Source: Tannerella sp. (GTDB lineage Bacteria; Bacteroidota; Bacteroidia; Bacteroidales; Tannerellaceae). From it: a stretch of DNA of 41,830 nt. The stretch is from assembly GCA_031272455.1 (NCBI GenBank), contig JAISTS010000017.1, positions 1 through 41,830 on the forward strand, read 5' to 3'. The stretch's first letter is position 1; each line of letters starts with the position of its first letter. This document shows positions 25,503 through 35,328 of the stretch, piece after piece. The notes beneath the pieces are model-generated. The model saw only the letters and a list, made by a program, of their open reading frames with translations, was not told the origin of the DNA and did not search any database. A program made the position numbers and the translations under genes.

Positions 25503-27050
25503 ATGATTATGAGAAAATTGACTTTTTTAACAGTATTTTTTTTGGCAGCCTGTACGGCTACAACCGTAATGGCTCAAAACACTTTTGTGATTAACGCCGA
25601 TCTGGGTAAAGATGTGATTAGCAAGCACATCTACGGGCATTTTTCCGAACATCTCGGACATTGCATCTATGGCGGCTATTGGGTTGGTGAAAATTCCGCG
25701 ATACCCAACACGCGAGGCATCCGCAATGATGTGGTTAAAGCGCTGAAAGACATCAGCATCCCTAATCTACGATGGCCCGGAGGTTGCTTTGCTGACGAAT
25801 ACCACTGGATGGACGGCATCGGTCCGCGCGACAAACGCCCGAAAATGATTAACACGCATTGGGGTGGCGTTACGGAAGACAACAGTTTCGGCACTCACGA
25901 GTTTCTTGACCTGTGCGAACAGCTTGGTTGCGAGCCATATATCTGCGGAAACGTGGGCAGTGGATCCGTAGAGGAAATGTCGAAATGGGTTGAATATATC
26001 ACCTTCGACGGCGAAAGTCCGATGGCAAACCTGCGCAAACAAAACGGCCGCGAGAAGCCGTGGAACGTGAAATTCTGGGGCGTCGGCAACGAGAGCTGGG
26101 GATGCGGCGGCAATATGACAGCCGATTTCTATTCCGACCAGTACCGTCGTTATGCCACTTTCTGTCGCAATTATGGCGATAACAGGCTCTACAAAATTGC
26201 CTGTGGCTCAAACGATGCCGATTACAACTGGACAGAAACGCTGATGAAAAACGTCGGCGGCAGGATGCAGGGGCTGTCTTTACATTATTATACAGTGCCC
26301 AATAATTGGAACAAGAAAGGCTCGGCAACGCAATTTGATGAGAACGAGTACTTTACGACAATTTCCAAGTCGCTGTTTATGGAAGAACTCGTCTCGAAAC
26401 ATTCGGCAATAATGGATCGCTACGACCCCGACAAACGCATCGGGCTGATACCCGACGAATGGGGCGTATGGTACGACGTCGAGCCGGGTACAAATCCGGG
26501 CTTTCTGTATCAGCAAAATACGCTGCGCGACGCCATACTTGCGGGCGTAACGCTGAACATTTTCAATCAGCACTGCGACAGAGTGAAAATGGCGAATATT
26601 GCACAGACAGTCAACGTATTACAGGCAGTCATCCTTACCGAAGACGACAAAATCGTTCTGACGCCGACCTACTGGGTCTATTGGCTCTACAAAGTGCATC
26701 ACGACGCCACGCTGCTGCCAACGTCGTTCTCGTGCAACAAATACGAACTGAACGGCAAGAAAATTGATGCCGTGAACATATCCGCCTCGAAAGACGCTAA
26801 CAACAAGATACACATCACGTTAGTCAACATTGATCCCAACAAGGAACAAACCGTTACGGGCGTTCTGCGTGGCGTGAAAGTGAGCAAAGTTACCGGTAAA
26901 GCGCTGACATCAGGCAAATTAGCCGATCACAACACTTTCGACAAACCGAATACCGTTGGCGTAACTGATTTCAGCGGAGCCAAACTTACGGGCGAATCGC
27001 TGTCGGTCAAGTTGCCGGCAAAATCGGTCGTAATGCTTGAAATAGAGTAA
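25503..27050 (+). CDS. GH51 alpha-L-arabinofuranosidase
   Basis: A family 51 glycoside hydrolase that removes alpha-L-arabinofuranosyl groups from arabinan or arabinoxylan. It has 515 residues with a signal peptide ending near VMAQN, so it is periplasmic. The (beta/alpha)8 barrel contains [11 protein letters not shown] (about 42-52), [13 protein letters not shown], the acid/base Glu in GVGNESWG and the nucleophile Glu in IPDEWGVW. The C-terminal beta-sandwich ends KSVVMLEIE. An alternative ATG lies 6 bases downstream. It is paired with the GH127 gene; their combined specificity covers both anomers of arabinofuranose. Confidence 0.93.
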   Translation: MIMRKLTFLTVFFLAACTATTVMAQNTFVINADLGKDVISKHIYGHFSEHLGHCIYGGYWVGENSAIPNTRGIRNDVVKALKDISIPNLRWPGGCFADEYHWMDGIGPRDKRPKMINTHWGGVTEDNSFGTHEFLDLCEQLGCEPYICGNVGSGSVEEMSKWVEYITFDGESPMANLRKQNGREKPWNVKFWGVGNESWGCGGNMTADFYSDQYRRYATFCRNYGDNRLYKIACGSNDADYNWTETLMKNVGGRMQGLSLHYYTVPNNWNKKGSATQFDENEYFTTISKSLFMEELVSKHSAIMDRYDPDKRIGLIPDEWGVWYDVEPGTNPGFLYQQNTLRDAILAGVTLNIFNQHCDRVKMANIAQTVNVLQAVILTEDDKIVLTPTYWVYWLYKVHHDATLLPTSFSCNKYELNGKKIDAVNISASKDANNKIHITLVNIDPNKEQTVTGVLRGVKVSKVTGKALTSGKLADHNTFDKPNTVGVTDFSGAKLTGESLSVKLPAKSVVMLEIE

Positions 27051-27051
27051 T

Positions 27052-27696
27052 TTACTTCGTCGTAAACGTAACATTGCGGAATTGGACTGTTTTGCCTTCG
27101 CTTTGCAGTCCAATATACCCTTTTTGCACTTTGTTAGTGCCGACGTTTTGGAGTAAGTCATTGATATAGACGGTTATAACTCCACCCTGAATTTCGATCT
27201 TGGCTTTGTTCCACTCGCCGACAGGCTTTTCGTTTGAGTCGTTACGCTTGGCTATGACCGGGAAGTTCGGACGCTCTGTAACGCCTTCGGGAAGTTTGTA
27301 TTCGGCAAGGTCGGAGCCTCCGAGCAGCACAAAATCGCCTGCCTTACCTGCCGCCAACTGGCACTCGATGCCATTTGGGAACGGGTTTTTCGGGTCTGCG
27401 ATAAGCAGGAAGATGCCGCTGTTGGACGCTTCGCCTATCCAGCGCCATTCAACTTCGAGAACGCCGTCGCCATACTGTTCCTTGGTGTACATATACCCGA
27501 ATGGCGAACCGGCGATTTCGATAACTCCGTCTTTAACCGAATAAACCTGCTCTGCCGGGACGCTGTTGCCGTCAACAACAAAGTTCCAGTCAGACAGGTC
27601 TTTACCGTTGAATAACGCCGTCTGTTTCTGTCCGCACGAAGCGAAAAGAGTAATAAAAAATAAAATGGCTAATGCCTGAAAGAAAATCTTTTTCAT
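27052..27696 (-). CDS. DUF1080 (3-keto-disaccharide hydrolase family) lipoprotein
   Basis: A 214-residue lipoprotein (lipobox FASC, Cys21) consisting of one DUF1080 domain. This is a concanavalin-like beta-sandwich with typical strands LFNGKDLSDWNFV, EVEWRWIGEASNSGIFL, GIECQL, and a closing segment KGYIGLQSEGKTVQFRNV. Family members are annotated as 3-keto-disaccharide hydrolases or sugar-binding proteins; activity here is not provable. It converges with GH51 (1 base between stops) and follows ettA by 26 bases on its own strand. Confidence 0.85.
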   Translation of the reverse strand: MKKIFFQALAILFFITLFASCGQKQTALFNGKDLSDWNFVVDGNSVPAEQVYSVKDGVIEIAGSPFGYMYTKEQYGDGVLEVEWRWIGEASNSGIFLLIADPKNPFPNGIECQLAAGKAGDFVLLGGSDLAEYKLPEGVTERPNFPVIAKRNDSNEKPVGEWNKAKIEIQGGVITVYINDLLQNVGTNKVQKGYIGLQSEGKTVQFRNVTFTTK

Positions 27697-27722
27697 ATTG
27701 TAAATATTTGATTAATAATAAA

Positions 27723-29405
27723 TTAATTTAAATTTCTGTATCGTATGCGTTTAGGCTCGGTGTAGCCAGCCTGTTTGCGCTTATAATCCTCATATTCAGA
27801 GTATGAGCCTTCGTAGTAAACCACTTCCGAATCGCCCTCGAACGACAGGATATGTGTACAGATGCGGTCGAGAAACCAGCGGTCGTGCGAGATGACGACA
27901 GCGCATCCGGCAAACGCTTCAAGCCCTTCTTCAAGTGCGCGTAATGTGTTGACATCTATATCGTTAGTTGGCTCGTCGAGCAGCAGTACATTTGCTTCGG
28001 ATTTCAGCGTGATGGCTAAATGAAGCCGGTTGCGCTCGCCGCCCGACAGCACGCTGCACAGCTTTTCCTGATCGGCGCCCGCAAAATTAAATCGCGACAG
28101 GTAAGCTCGCGAATTGATTTCTTTCCCGCCGACGCGGATAAATTCGTTGCCCCCCGAAACTACCTGATACACAGTCTTGTTAGGGTCAATATCCTTATGC
28201 GTCTGGTCAGCATATCCGATGCGTACCGTCTCGCCGACTTCAAATTCGCCTTTGTCAGCCTTTTCCATACCCATAATCAGCTTAAACAGAGTGGTTTTGC
28301 CTGCTCCGTTCGGACCGATCACGCCCACAATTCCGTTTGGCGGCAGCATAAAGTCCAGCTTGTCGAAGAGCAGTTTGTTGCTGTATGCTTTGGCTACCTG
28401 CTTGGCTTCTATCACTTTATTGCCAAGTCGCGGACCGTTGGGAATGAATATTTCGAGCTTCGTTTCACGTTCTTTCTGGTCTTCGTTCATCAGCGTTTCG
28501 TACGAATTGAGACGGGCTTTGCCCTTTGCCTGACGTGCCTTGGGTGCCATACGTATCCATTCCAGCTCGCGTTCGAGCGTCTTGCGACGTTTGCTTGCCT
28601 GCTTTTCTTCCTGCGCCATACGTTGAGTTTTTTGTTCGAGCCACGACGAATAATTGCCTTTCCACGGGATGCCTTCGCCACGGTCGAGTTCGAGTATCCA
28701 ACCTGCTACGTGGTCAAGGAAATAGCGGTCGTGCGTGATGCAGATAACCGTTCCGGCATACTGCTGGAGATGCTGTTCAAGCCAGTCGATAGATTCGGCG
28801 TCGAGATGGTTGGTTGGCTCGTCAAGCAGCAGTACATCAGGCTGTTGCAATAGAAGTCGGCACAATGCCACGCGACGTCGTTCACCGCCCGACAGCGTTT
28901 CGACAAGCTGCTCTTCGGGCGGACAGCGCAGGGCATCCATCGCCCGTTCAAGACGACTGTCCAAGTTCCACGCATCTGCAGCGTCGATTTTGTCCTGCAG
29001 CTCAGCCTGACGATTCATCAGCGCCTCCATTTTGTCAGGATTGTCAAGTACTTCGGGGTCGCCAAAACGCTCATTCACCTCGTCAAACTCTTTCAGCAAA
29101 TCGACAATGCCCTGAACGCCTTCCTGTACAATCTCTTTAACTGTCTTTCCTGCTGTCAGTTGCGGGTCCTGCTCGAGATAACCGACGCTGTATCCGGGCG
29201 AAAAAACGACCTCGCCCTGAAAATCTTTGTCCAAGCCGGCAATTATTTTCAGCAACGTGGACTTGCCCGAACCGTTCAATCCGATAATGCCGATTTTCGC
29301 TCCGTAAAAAAATGACAGGTAAATGTTTTTAAGTACCTGTTTTTGTGGAGGATAAATCTTGTTCACCCCCACCATCGAGAAAATTATTTTTTTGTCATCC
29401 GCCAT
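27723..29405 (-). CDS. ettA: Energy-dependent translational throttle protein EttA
   Basis: A soluble ABC-F ATPase with two ABC domains and no membrane part. EttA binds the ribosomal E site and gates the first elongation step according to the ATP/ADP ratio. The 560 residues show Walker A GLNGSGKST (42-50) and GPNGAGKTT, signatures LSGGERRR and LSGGERNR, Walker B segments LLLDEPTNHLD and LLLDEPTNDID, and the EttA arm and toe-print insertions (PWKGNYSSWLEQK; KARLNSYE). Length and N-terminus match EttA rather than other ABC-F proteins. Confidence 0.94.
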   Translation of the reverse strand: MADDKKIIFSMVGVNKIYPPQKQVLKNIYLSFFYGAKIGIIGLNGSGKSTLLKIIAGLDKDFQGEVVFSPGYSVGYLEQDPQLTAGKTVKEIVQEGVQGIVDLLKEFDEVNERFGDPEVLDNPDKMEALMNRQAELQDKIDAADAWNLDSRLERAMDALRCPPEEQLVETLSGGERRRVALCRLLLQQPDVLLLDEPTNHLDAESIDWLEQHLQQYAGTVICITHDRYFLDHVAGWILELDRGEGIPWKGNYSSWLEQKTQRMAQEEKQASKRRKTLERELEWIRMAPKARQAKGKARLNSYETLMNEDQKERETKLEIFIPNGPRLGNKVIEAKQVAKAYSNKLLFDKLDFMLPPNGIVGVIGPNGAGKTTLFKLIMGMEKADKGEFEVGETVRIGYADQTHKDIDPNKTVYQVVSGGNEFIRVGGKEINSRAYLSRFNFAGADQEKLCSVLSGGERNRLHLAITLKSEANVLLLDEPTNDIDVNTLRALEEGLEAFAGCAVVISHDRWFLDRICTHILSFEGDSEVVYYEGSYSEYEDYKRKQAGYTEPKRIRYRNLN

Positions 29406-29434
29406 AAAAATTCAAAATTATTTTTTTTGTTCGG

Positions 29435-29464
29435 CAAATGTAAGAAAAAAATCTGTATTACAAA
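29435..29464 (-). promoter_or_regulatory. Promoter of ettA
   Basis: TACATTTG (29442-29435, minus strand) with TTTG at 29464-29461, spacer 18. A weaker plus-strand -7 match (TACCTTGC at 29479-29486) for the divergent hypD gene lies next to it. Confidence 0.55.
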
Positions 29465-29505
29465 TCAAAAAAACTTCGTACCTTGCGCCCGTTTTTGAAG
29501 GTAAT

Positions 29506-31941
29506 ATGATTGCAACAGCACAACAGGCGCCGAGAAGCGCTACAAATTTTACGCCGTCAATACCGGCTAACGACTGCGGTATGAACGAGCGTATCAGGCG
29601 ATTACGTCGTGAGACTGTCGAAGCCGAGCCGTCGGTTTCGATAGAGCGGGCGTTGATTGAGACAGCTTTTTACAGGGAAAATTACGGCAAATATCCCATT
29701 CCTGTTCTCAGGGCGATGAATTTTCTGGAGATTTGCCGCAAGAAAACTATTTATATCGGTAAGGATGAGCTGATTGTCGGCGAACGTGGACCGAAACCGA
29801 AAGCCGTACCGACGTTTCCTGAGCTTACCTGCCACAGCGTTGAAGATCTTAACGTCTTGAACACTCGCGACTTACAGCGTTACACCATCTCGCAAGATGA
29901 TATAGCAACTTACGAACGCGAGGTCATTCCTTATTGGCAAGGCAGAACACAGCGCGAGCGCATTTTCAACCATGTGCCCGAAAGTTGGCGTCTGCTCTAT
30001 GAAGCAGGACTTTTTACGGAATTTATGGAGCAGCGGGCGCCCGGACATACGGCTTTGGACGGCAAAATTTATTGCTATGGCTTGTCGGACTTGAAAAAAC
30101 GCATTGCCACAGAGATAGAAAAGCTTGATTTCCTGAATGATAGCGAAGCGACAGATAAGCAGGAAGAACTAATGGCGATGTCAATCTCGTGCGACGCGGC
30201 AATCCTGCTTGCCAAACGTCATGCCGACCTTGCCGATGAGATGTCGCTGACGGAAAAAGACCCTCAGCGCGTACGCGAACTGCTGAAAATCGCCGAAGTA
30301 TGCCGCCATGTCCCCGAATTTGCGCCGCGCAACTTATGGGAAGCTATACAGATGTATTGGTTTGTGCATCTGGGAATTATCACCGAATTGAACGGTTGGG
30401 ACGCTATGAATCCGGGACATTTCGACCAGCATCTAACGCCGTTTTACGAACGGGAAATTGCGGCTGGTACTTTGACCCGCGACGAAGCAAAAGAACTGAT
30501 TTCGTGCTTCTGGATCAAGGTCAATAACCATACTGCACCCCCGAAAGTTGGCATCACAGCAAAAGAAAGCGGCACATATAACGACTTCACTAACATTAAT
30601 TTAGGTGGGTTGAAGCCCGACGGCGGCGATGGCGTTAGCGAGGTTTCGTATATTATGCTCGAAGTGCTTGAGGAACTGCACATTCTGCAACCCGGCTGTT
30701 CGATACATATCAGTGCGCGTACTCCCGAACGTTTCCTGAGGGCAGGCTGTCGCGTCATACGTCAAGGGCGAGGCTATCCTTCGGTGTTCAATCCCGACAT
30801 CTATATTCAGGAACTTATGCGGCAGGGAAAAACGCTTCAAGATGCCCGTGAAGGAGGGTGCAGCGGCTGTATTGAGGTCGGCGCTTTCGGCAAGGAGGCT
30901 TACCTGCTGACCGGCTATCTGAATGTACCTAAAATATTGGAAATCACACTAAACAATGGCAAAGATCCTCTTACGGGACGGCAAGTCAGCATAGAAACAG
31001 GCGAAGCAAGCGGATTTAAGACCTTCGACGAACTGTATGAGGCTTTTGTCCGGCAACTGCAATATATTGTAAATCAGAAAGTAAACGTCAGCAATTATAT
31101 TGACCGGATGTTTGCCAAATATGCTCCGGCGACGTTTCTTTCGCTGTTTATCGACGACTGCATTCAAAAAGGCAGGGATTATTACGACTGCGGACCGCGC
31201 TACAACACCACTTATATTCAATGTACGGGGCTTGGCACCGTTACCGACAGTCTGTCTTCGCTTAAGAAGCATATCTTTGAAGATAAGACCTTTACGATGG
31301 ACGAAATGCTCAAAGCTATGTCGGAAAATTTCAAAAACACCGAGAAAATGAGGCAGATAATCCTGAACCGAACGCCATTTTTCGGAAACGACGATCCTGT
31401 TGCCGACGAAATTGCTGTCAATGTGTACAACAGTCTGTATCAGGCGATTGAAGGCAAACCTAACACCAAAGGCGAATGTTTTCACCTGAATATGCTGTCA
31501 ACGACCTGCCACGTTTATTTCGGTCTGATGACAGGCGCTACGCCGAACGGACGTCTGGCGGCGACGACAATCTCCGACGGCACATCACCATCGCATGGCG
31601 CTGATACTCACGGACCTTCGGCTGTTGTTAAGTCGCTCGGCAAGTTAGACCAGATAAAAAGCGGCGGCACGCTGCTGAATATCCGTTTTCTGCCTTCGTT
31701 GCTCAAACGTGAGGAAGATATTGCAAAACTGTCGTCGCTTATCCGCAGCTATTTTGCGCTTGGAGGGCATCATATTCAGTTTAATGTGGTCGATACGGCT
31801 ACACTTTACGCTGCTCAGGAGAAGCCTGAAGACTACCGCGACCTGCTTGTTCGTATGGCGGGTTATAGCGATTATTTCAACGATATGAACACTGATCTTC
31901 AGGCAGATATCATCGCGCGAACCGAACAGGAGGGATTTTGA
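29506..31941 (+). CDS. hypD: Glycyl radical enzyme, trans-4-hydroxy-L-proline dehydratase
   Basis: A PFL-like glycyl radical enzyme. The start at 29506 (MIATAQQAP, 811 residues) is preferred over an in-frame upstream ATG inside the ettA promoter. The active-site Cys455 is in GGCSGCIEVGAFG, with the general base Glu two residues later. The glycyl radical site is Gly786 in VRMAGYSDYF, 26 residues from the end. The Cys-Ile-Glu context followed by GKEAYLLTGYLNVPKILE is, from memory, characteristic of HypD, which dehydrates hydroxyproline to pyrroline-5-carboxylate under anaerobic conditions. Other dehydratase branches (glycerol, propanediol) share the fold, so the substrate is probable rather than proved. 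The activase follows after 3 bases. Confidence 0.85.
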   Translation: MIATAQQAPRSATNFTPSIPANDCGMNERIRRLRRETVEAEPSVSIERALIETAFYRENYGKYPIPVLRAMNFLEICRKKTIYIGKDELIVGERGPKPKAVPTFPELTCHSVEDLNVLNTRDLQRYTISQDDIATYEREVIPYWQGRTQRERIFNHVPESWRLLYEAGLFTEFMEQRAPGHTALDGKIYCYGLSDLKKRIATEIEKLDFLNDSEATDKQEELMAMSISCDAAILLAKRHADLADEMSLTEKDPQRVRELLKIAEVCRHVPEFAPRNLWEAIQMYWFVHLGIITELNGWDAMNPGHFDQHLTPFYEREIAAGTLTRDEAKELISCFWIKVNNHTAPPKVGITAKESGTYNDFTNINLGGLKPDGGDGVSEVSYIMLEVLEELHILQPGCSIHISARTPERFLRAGCRVIRQGRGYPSVFNPDIYIQELMRQGKTLQDAREGGCSGCIEVGAFGKEAYLLTGYLNVPKILEITLNNGKDPLTGRQVSIETGEASGFKTFDELYEAFVRQLQYIVNQKVNVSNYIDRMFAKYAPATFLSLFIDDCIQKGRDYYDCGPRYNTTYIQCTGLGTVTDSLSSLKKHIFEDKTFTMDEMLKAMSENFKNTEKMRQIILNRTPFFGNDDPVADEIAVNVYNSLYQAIEGKPNTKGECFHLNMLSTTCHVYFGLMTGATPNGRLAATTISDGTSPSHGADTHGPSAVVKSLGKLDQIKSGGTLLNIRFLPSLLKREEDIAKLSSLIRSYFALGGHHIQFNVVDTATLYAAQEKPEDYRDLLVRMAGYSDYFNDMNTDLQADIIARTEQEGF

Positions 31942-31944
31942 CGG

Positions 31945-32853
31945 ATGAGCCTCGTCTTCGATATCAAACGCTATTCGATAAATGACGGACCGGGCATCCG
32001 CATCACTATCTTCCTGAAAGGCTGTCCGTTATCCTGTGTCTGGTGTCATAATCCCGAAGGTGTAGCACCGGAAAAGGAAAAACTATACACGAAAAAACGC
32101 TGTATCGGTTGCAGTTCCTGCGTAATGCGATGTCCCGAAAAGGCGCTCAAGCTGACTCCTGACGGAATAATCACAGACAGAGCGCTTTGCACACTTTGCG
32201 GATCCTGTGCCGAGGTTTGTCCGACAGGCGCTATCGAGATTTCAGGCACGGTTTATACGGTTGATTATCTGATGAATGAGATTGAGAAAGAGACTGTTTT
32301 TATGGACAGTTCGGGTGGGGGAGTAACGTTTTGCGGAGGCGAGCCGCTGATGCACCCTGACCTGCTGACTGAGTTGTTGCAACGCTGCGGACAACTGCAT
32401 ATCCACCGCGCTGTCGATACTTCACTTCATATTAACCCGCTGATTGTTAGCCGTATTGCTCCATTGACCGACCTTTTTCTCGTTGACCTGAAGATGATGG
32501 ACACGGAAAAGCACCTGCAATATTGCGGAGCGCATAATGAGTTGATACTGAAAAATATACAGCTGCTTGCAGAGAACGGAAACGACTTTGTTATACGTAT
32601 CCCGTTGATTGAGGGTATCAATGCCGACGAACGAAATATAACGGCTTCGGCGCAATTTCTATCACATCTGCCGTGGCATAGAAAAGAGGTGCAACTTCTT
32701 ACGTATCACGAAGTTGCTAAGCCAAAACACGAAAAACTCGGCAGTATTTACAATCCCGACAACATCCCGATGTCAAAGCCATCCGAAGAAGTCCTGCAGC
32801 GATGCATAGAAATATTCGGACGCTTCGGCATCAGCGCGTCAACGGGCGGATAG
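31945..32853 (+). CDS. hypE: Glycyl-radical enzyme activase (radical SAM), HypD partner
   Basis: A 302-residue radical SAM enzyme that installs the glycyl radical on its partner. It has the CxxxCxxC motif at Cys27/31/34 (GCPLSCVWCHNPE) for the SAM-binding [4Fe-4S] cluster. Two ferredoxin-like Cys clusters follow (CIGCSSCVMRCP and CTLCGSCAEVCP), the insertion typical of activases of dehydratase-type glycyl radical enzymes. The GGGVTFCGGEPL motif is intact. It is 3 bases downstream of hypD and clearly co-transcribed. The pyrroline-5-carboxylate reductase gene that often accompanies hypDE is not here. Confidence 0.9.
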   Translation: MSLVFDIKRYSINDGPGIRITIFLKGCPLSCVWCHNPEGVAPEKEKLYTKKRCIGCSSCVMRCPEKALKLTPDGIITDRALCTLCGSCAEVCPTGAIEISGTVYTVDYLMNEIEKETVFMDSSGGGVTFCGGEPLMHPDLLTELLQRCGQLHIHRAVDTSLHINPLIVSRIAPLTDLFLVDLKMMDTEKHLQYCGAHNELILKNIQLLAENGNDFVIRIPLIEGINADERNITASAQFLSHLPWHRKEVQLLTYHEVAKPKHEKLGSIYNPDNIPMSKPSEEVLQRCIEIFGRFGISASTGG

Positions 32854-32875
32854 CAGGCTCGTTACCTGCATCCGC
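32846..32875. terminator. Hairpin between convergent hypE and the protease gene
   Basis: GCGGA..GCAGG (32846-32857) pairs with CCTGC.TCCGC (32865-32875), ten pairs with a small bulge and a 7-base loop. It spans both stop codons. No long U-tract follows on either strand, so it may be a weak bidirectional terminator. Confidence 0.4.
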
Positions 32876-34526
32876 TATTGTTCCACATCGCTTTCAGTAT
32901 TCTTTCGACGTATTCGTCTTTGGTTAGCTGATAAGAGATGTAAATATCCTTGCAACGATCGCTTGTAATCTGGTATTTATATCCGAAATTATCTCTCAAC
33001 TGATGCAGAACGGGGTCGATACTGATAGCTTTGTCAAGGTCTATCAGCGCTTTATCAAGATTGTGATGACATTTCATATAGAGATACGCCCTGTTGCGGT
33101 AAGCCGTTGCGCTATTGGGATTTATCTCTATCGCCTTGCTGAAATATTCGAGAGCTTTACTGTCGTTTGATTTGCTAAGTGAAATGATTCCCAAAGCTAT
33201 AAGGACATCAATATCATTTGGCGTATCATCCAGCAGTTCAAGCAGATACTCTTCAGCGTCGTTTGCGTTGGTATCGTTCAGCCGAGCAATTGCCCATTCT
33301 TTGCGATAGCCGTCGAAGTTGACGTTCGGATGTTTGCGATATTTTTCAATGTCAATGCCTTTAAACTGCCATTTGTTCGACTTTTTGTTCCACAGCACAT
33401 CAATTATCTGCGATTTATCCCTGATAATCGGAAAATGCACCTTGAATTGAACTAAATATTCTGATTCATTGTCGATTACAGAATACGTGAGGTCATATTT
33501 TTCCGCTTTGGTATTATCCTGAATAAAAAAGCCTTTATCCCGTTTATACAGTTGGTTCCATATCTCGCGACCTATGCCGGTCAAATCTAAATCCTTGTAA
33601 GTCAGATAGAGTGTAGTTGCGGTTTCGCCAAAATCTATGGCATTGAGCACGAGTTCGTCGTCGATATCCGACGGGATATTCAGGATGATAAAGTCGCCTT
33701 CGTCCGAATTGAATTTCGGGTTATTTTTCACGAAGTCATTACTTTTCATCGCAATTATCATATCCTTATCTACCAGAACGCCGAAATTCAGGTTTTGTCC
33801 GTCGAGTCTCGAATCAATTCCTTCGGCGACGGCAAACACTTCAAAGCGGTCGTTCAGGATAGCGCTGCCGCTACTTCCCGGAGATATCGGGGCGGTGATT
33901 TGCACCATCTCGCCGCGTTTTTTATCCTCGCGCAACGCCGAAACGACGCCTTCGGAGAACGAATTGCGCCATCGAAGCGGATTGCTGATATTATAGACCG
34001 TTCCGCCTTTGCCCACAGGCTTGTCTGCAAACTTCAGGAACGGGAATTTGCGATTGTCGGGATTGTCAACCCTGAACACCGCGATATCCTTGTCTTTGCT
34101 CGACGACGATATGCGTTTGATTTCGTACTGCGAACCGTCTGCAAGCTCAATGAAAGCCTTTACTGCGCCATCCAGAACGTGATAATTCGTGATTCCGGCG
34201 CCGTCGTCGCGAATAAAAAATCCCGAACCGTAGCCCGACGGTTTGCCGTATTTGTCATAAGTATAAATGATAAATGTCGCACTTGTAGCCTTGTCAATAT
34301 CCGCGCTTATCGACTGCGAATGAGCGGGTTGCGCTGCTGCAGCTGCGGGTACAATTGGAGCGTTGGCTGCGTTTGCATCAGCATTTGTTTCGTCAGCGTT
34401 ATTGACGGTTTGTTCTGTTGGCTGGACAGTCGCATCCTCCGCGTCGTCGCCCGTTTTCCAGAACTTGCACGAATACAGAGCCGCGCACATCCCGACTATG
34501 CATAAATAGATATACCACTTTTTCAT
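32862..34526 (-). CDS. Lipoprotein trypsin-like serine protease with TPR domain
   Basis: An envelope protein with a lipobox (ALYSC, Cys20 from the chosen start) and an Ala/Asn/Asp-rich linker (about 30-75). A trypsin/DegS-like protease domain follows at about 80-265. The catalytic triad is apparent: His in ITNYHVLDGA (about 116), Asp in SKDKDIAVF (about 147) and Ser in SPGSSGSAIL (about 219). The rest comprises an unassigned domain and TPR-type helices near 430-520 (ALGIISLSKSNDSKALEYFSKAI in part). The start at 34526 (MKKWYIYL) gives the best signal peptide; an ATG at 34535 overlaps the upstream stop. Probably an envelope quality-control or stress protease working with the upstream TPR lipoprotein. 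Confidence 0.8.
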   Translation of the reverse strand: MKKWYIYLCIVGMCAALYSCKFWKTGDDAEDATVQPTEQTVNNADETNADANAANAPIVPAAAAAQPAHSQSISADIDKATSATFIIYTYDKYGKPSGYGSGFFIRDDGAGITNYHVLDGAVKAFIELADGSQYEIKRISSSSKDKDIAVFRVDNPDNRKFPFLKFADKPVGKGGTVYNISNPLRWRNSFSEGVVSALREDKKRGEMVQITAPISPGSSGSAILNDRFEVFAVAEGIDSRLDGQNLNFGVLVDKDMIIAMKSNDFVKNNPKFNSDEGDFIILNIPSDIDDELVLNAIDFGETATTLYLTYKDLDLTGIGREIWNQLYKRDKGFFIQDNTKAEKYDLTYSVIDNESEYLVQFKVHFPIIRDKSQIIDVLWNKKSNKWQFKGIDIEKYRKHPNVNFDGYRKEWAIARLNDTNANDAEEYLLELLDDTPNDIDVLIALGIISLSKSNDSKALEYFSKAIEINPNSATAYRNRAYLYMKCHHNLDKALIDLDKAISIDPVLHQLRDNFGYKYQITSDRCKDIYISYQLTKDEYVERILKAMWNNSGCR

Positions 34527-34527
34527 A

Positions 34528-35328
34528 TCAGTCATAATTTAAATTAGGATTTTTTGTTAATGGTCTCAATGGCTGATCGTTACCCGAACGATTATCAACC
34601 GCATCATCAATAAAGATTTTGAAGTTCGGGTCTTTCGTCAGTTCGCGTACCGAGCGTTCCGTTTCCTGCCTGAGCGTACTCTTTTCCTGCTTGCGGGGCG
34701 TCGGTTTCGATGGTTTAGCCGGTTGTTTGTAGCGCTGCGTTTTGCTCTGCGTACTCGGAGTGTACTGTTTGTACTGAGGCGGGTAATAATCGTATAACCC
34801 CATCTTCTTCAGTAGATTAGCGCCCCGTTCACCGGCACGACGCAAATCGTTCACACCCGAATAGTCGTTGTGCGTTATCTTGCACAAGCCCAGCAAGCAC
34901 CAGGCGTCAATATTTCTCTTGTCGTACGAAATAGCCGAATAGCAATCTTCTATCGCCGAAAAAAGGTAATCACGCAACACGTTGGCGCAAGCTCGCCGCA
35001 TATAGATGTCGGCGTTCCTGTATCCACGGTTGATGACGTAGTCGTACTGTCTGACAGCCTCGTCGTATCGTTCGAGACGCAGCAGTTCATTGCCGCGACA
35101 GATAATATCCTGTATATCAGAATATCTGCCGGAGCCATAGTTCTTGTCGCAGTCATTCGTATCTTCTCTGACGTCTTCACGCTCAACTGTAACGACACTG
35201 CTGGTGCTGGCGACAGTCGGAACATCCTTTACAGGCTTGCTCGAGGCGCAACCTGCAAGAGATAAGATACTTACTAACATCGACAAAACTATTCCCGCAT
35301 TAAGGGAAACCTTTGTGTTTGCTTTCAT
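34528..35328 (-). CDS. TPR-containing lipoprotein
   Basis: A 266-residue lipoprotein (lipobox SLAGC, Cys27). Residues about 70-180 contain TPR-like helices (RGNELLRLERYDEAVRQYDYV; DAWCLLGLCKITHNDYSG in part). A basic Lys/Gln/Pro-rich stretch follows (about 195-225), then an acidic C-terminus. Its function is unknown; the TPRs suggest protein binding. It lies 1 base upstream of the protease-TPR gene and shares its transcript, which begins about 170 bases earlier at a consensus promoter. Confidence 0.75.
   Translation of the reverse strand: MKANTKVSLNAGIVLSMLVSILSLAGCASSKPVKDVPTVASTSSVVTVEREDVREDTNDCDKNYGSGRYSDIQDIICRGNELLRLERYDEAVRQYDYVINRGYRNADIYMRRACANVLRDYLFSAIEDCYSAISYDKRNIDAWCLLGLCKITHNDYSGVNDLRRAGERGANLLKKMGLYDYYPPQYKQYTPSTQSKTQRYKQPAKPSKPTPRKQEKSTLRQETERSVRELTKDPNFKIFIDDAVDNRSGNDQPLRPLTKNPNLNYD

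Noticed and set aside
29359-29505. Upstream ATG extending HypD by 49 residues
   Set aside because: It would begin inside the divergent ettA coding and promoter region, and the extra residues are not HypD-like.
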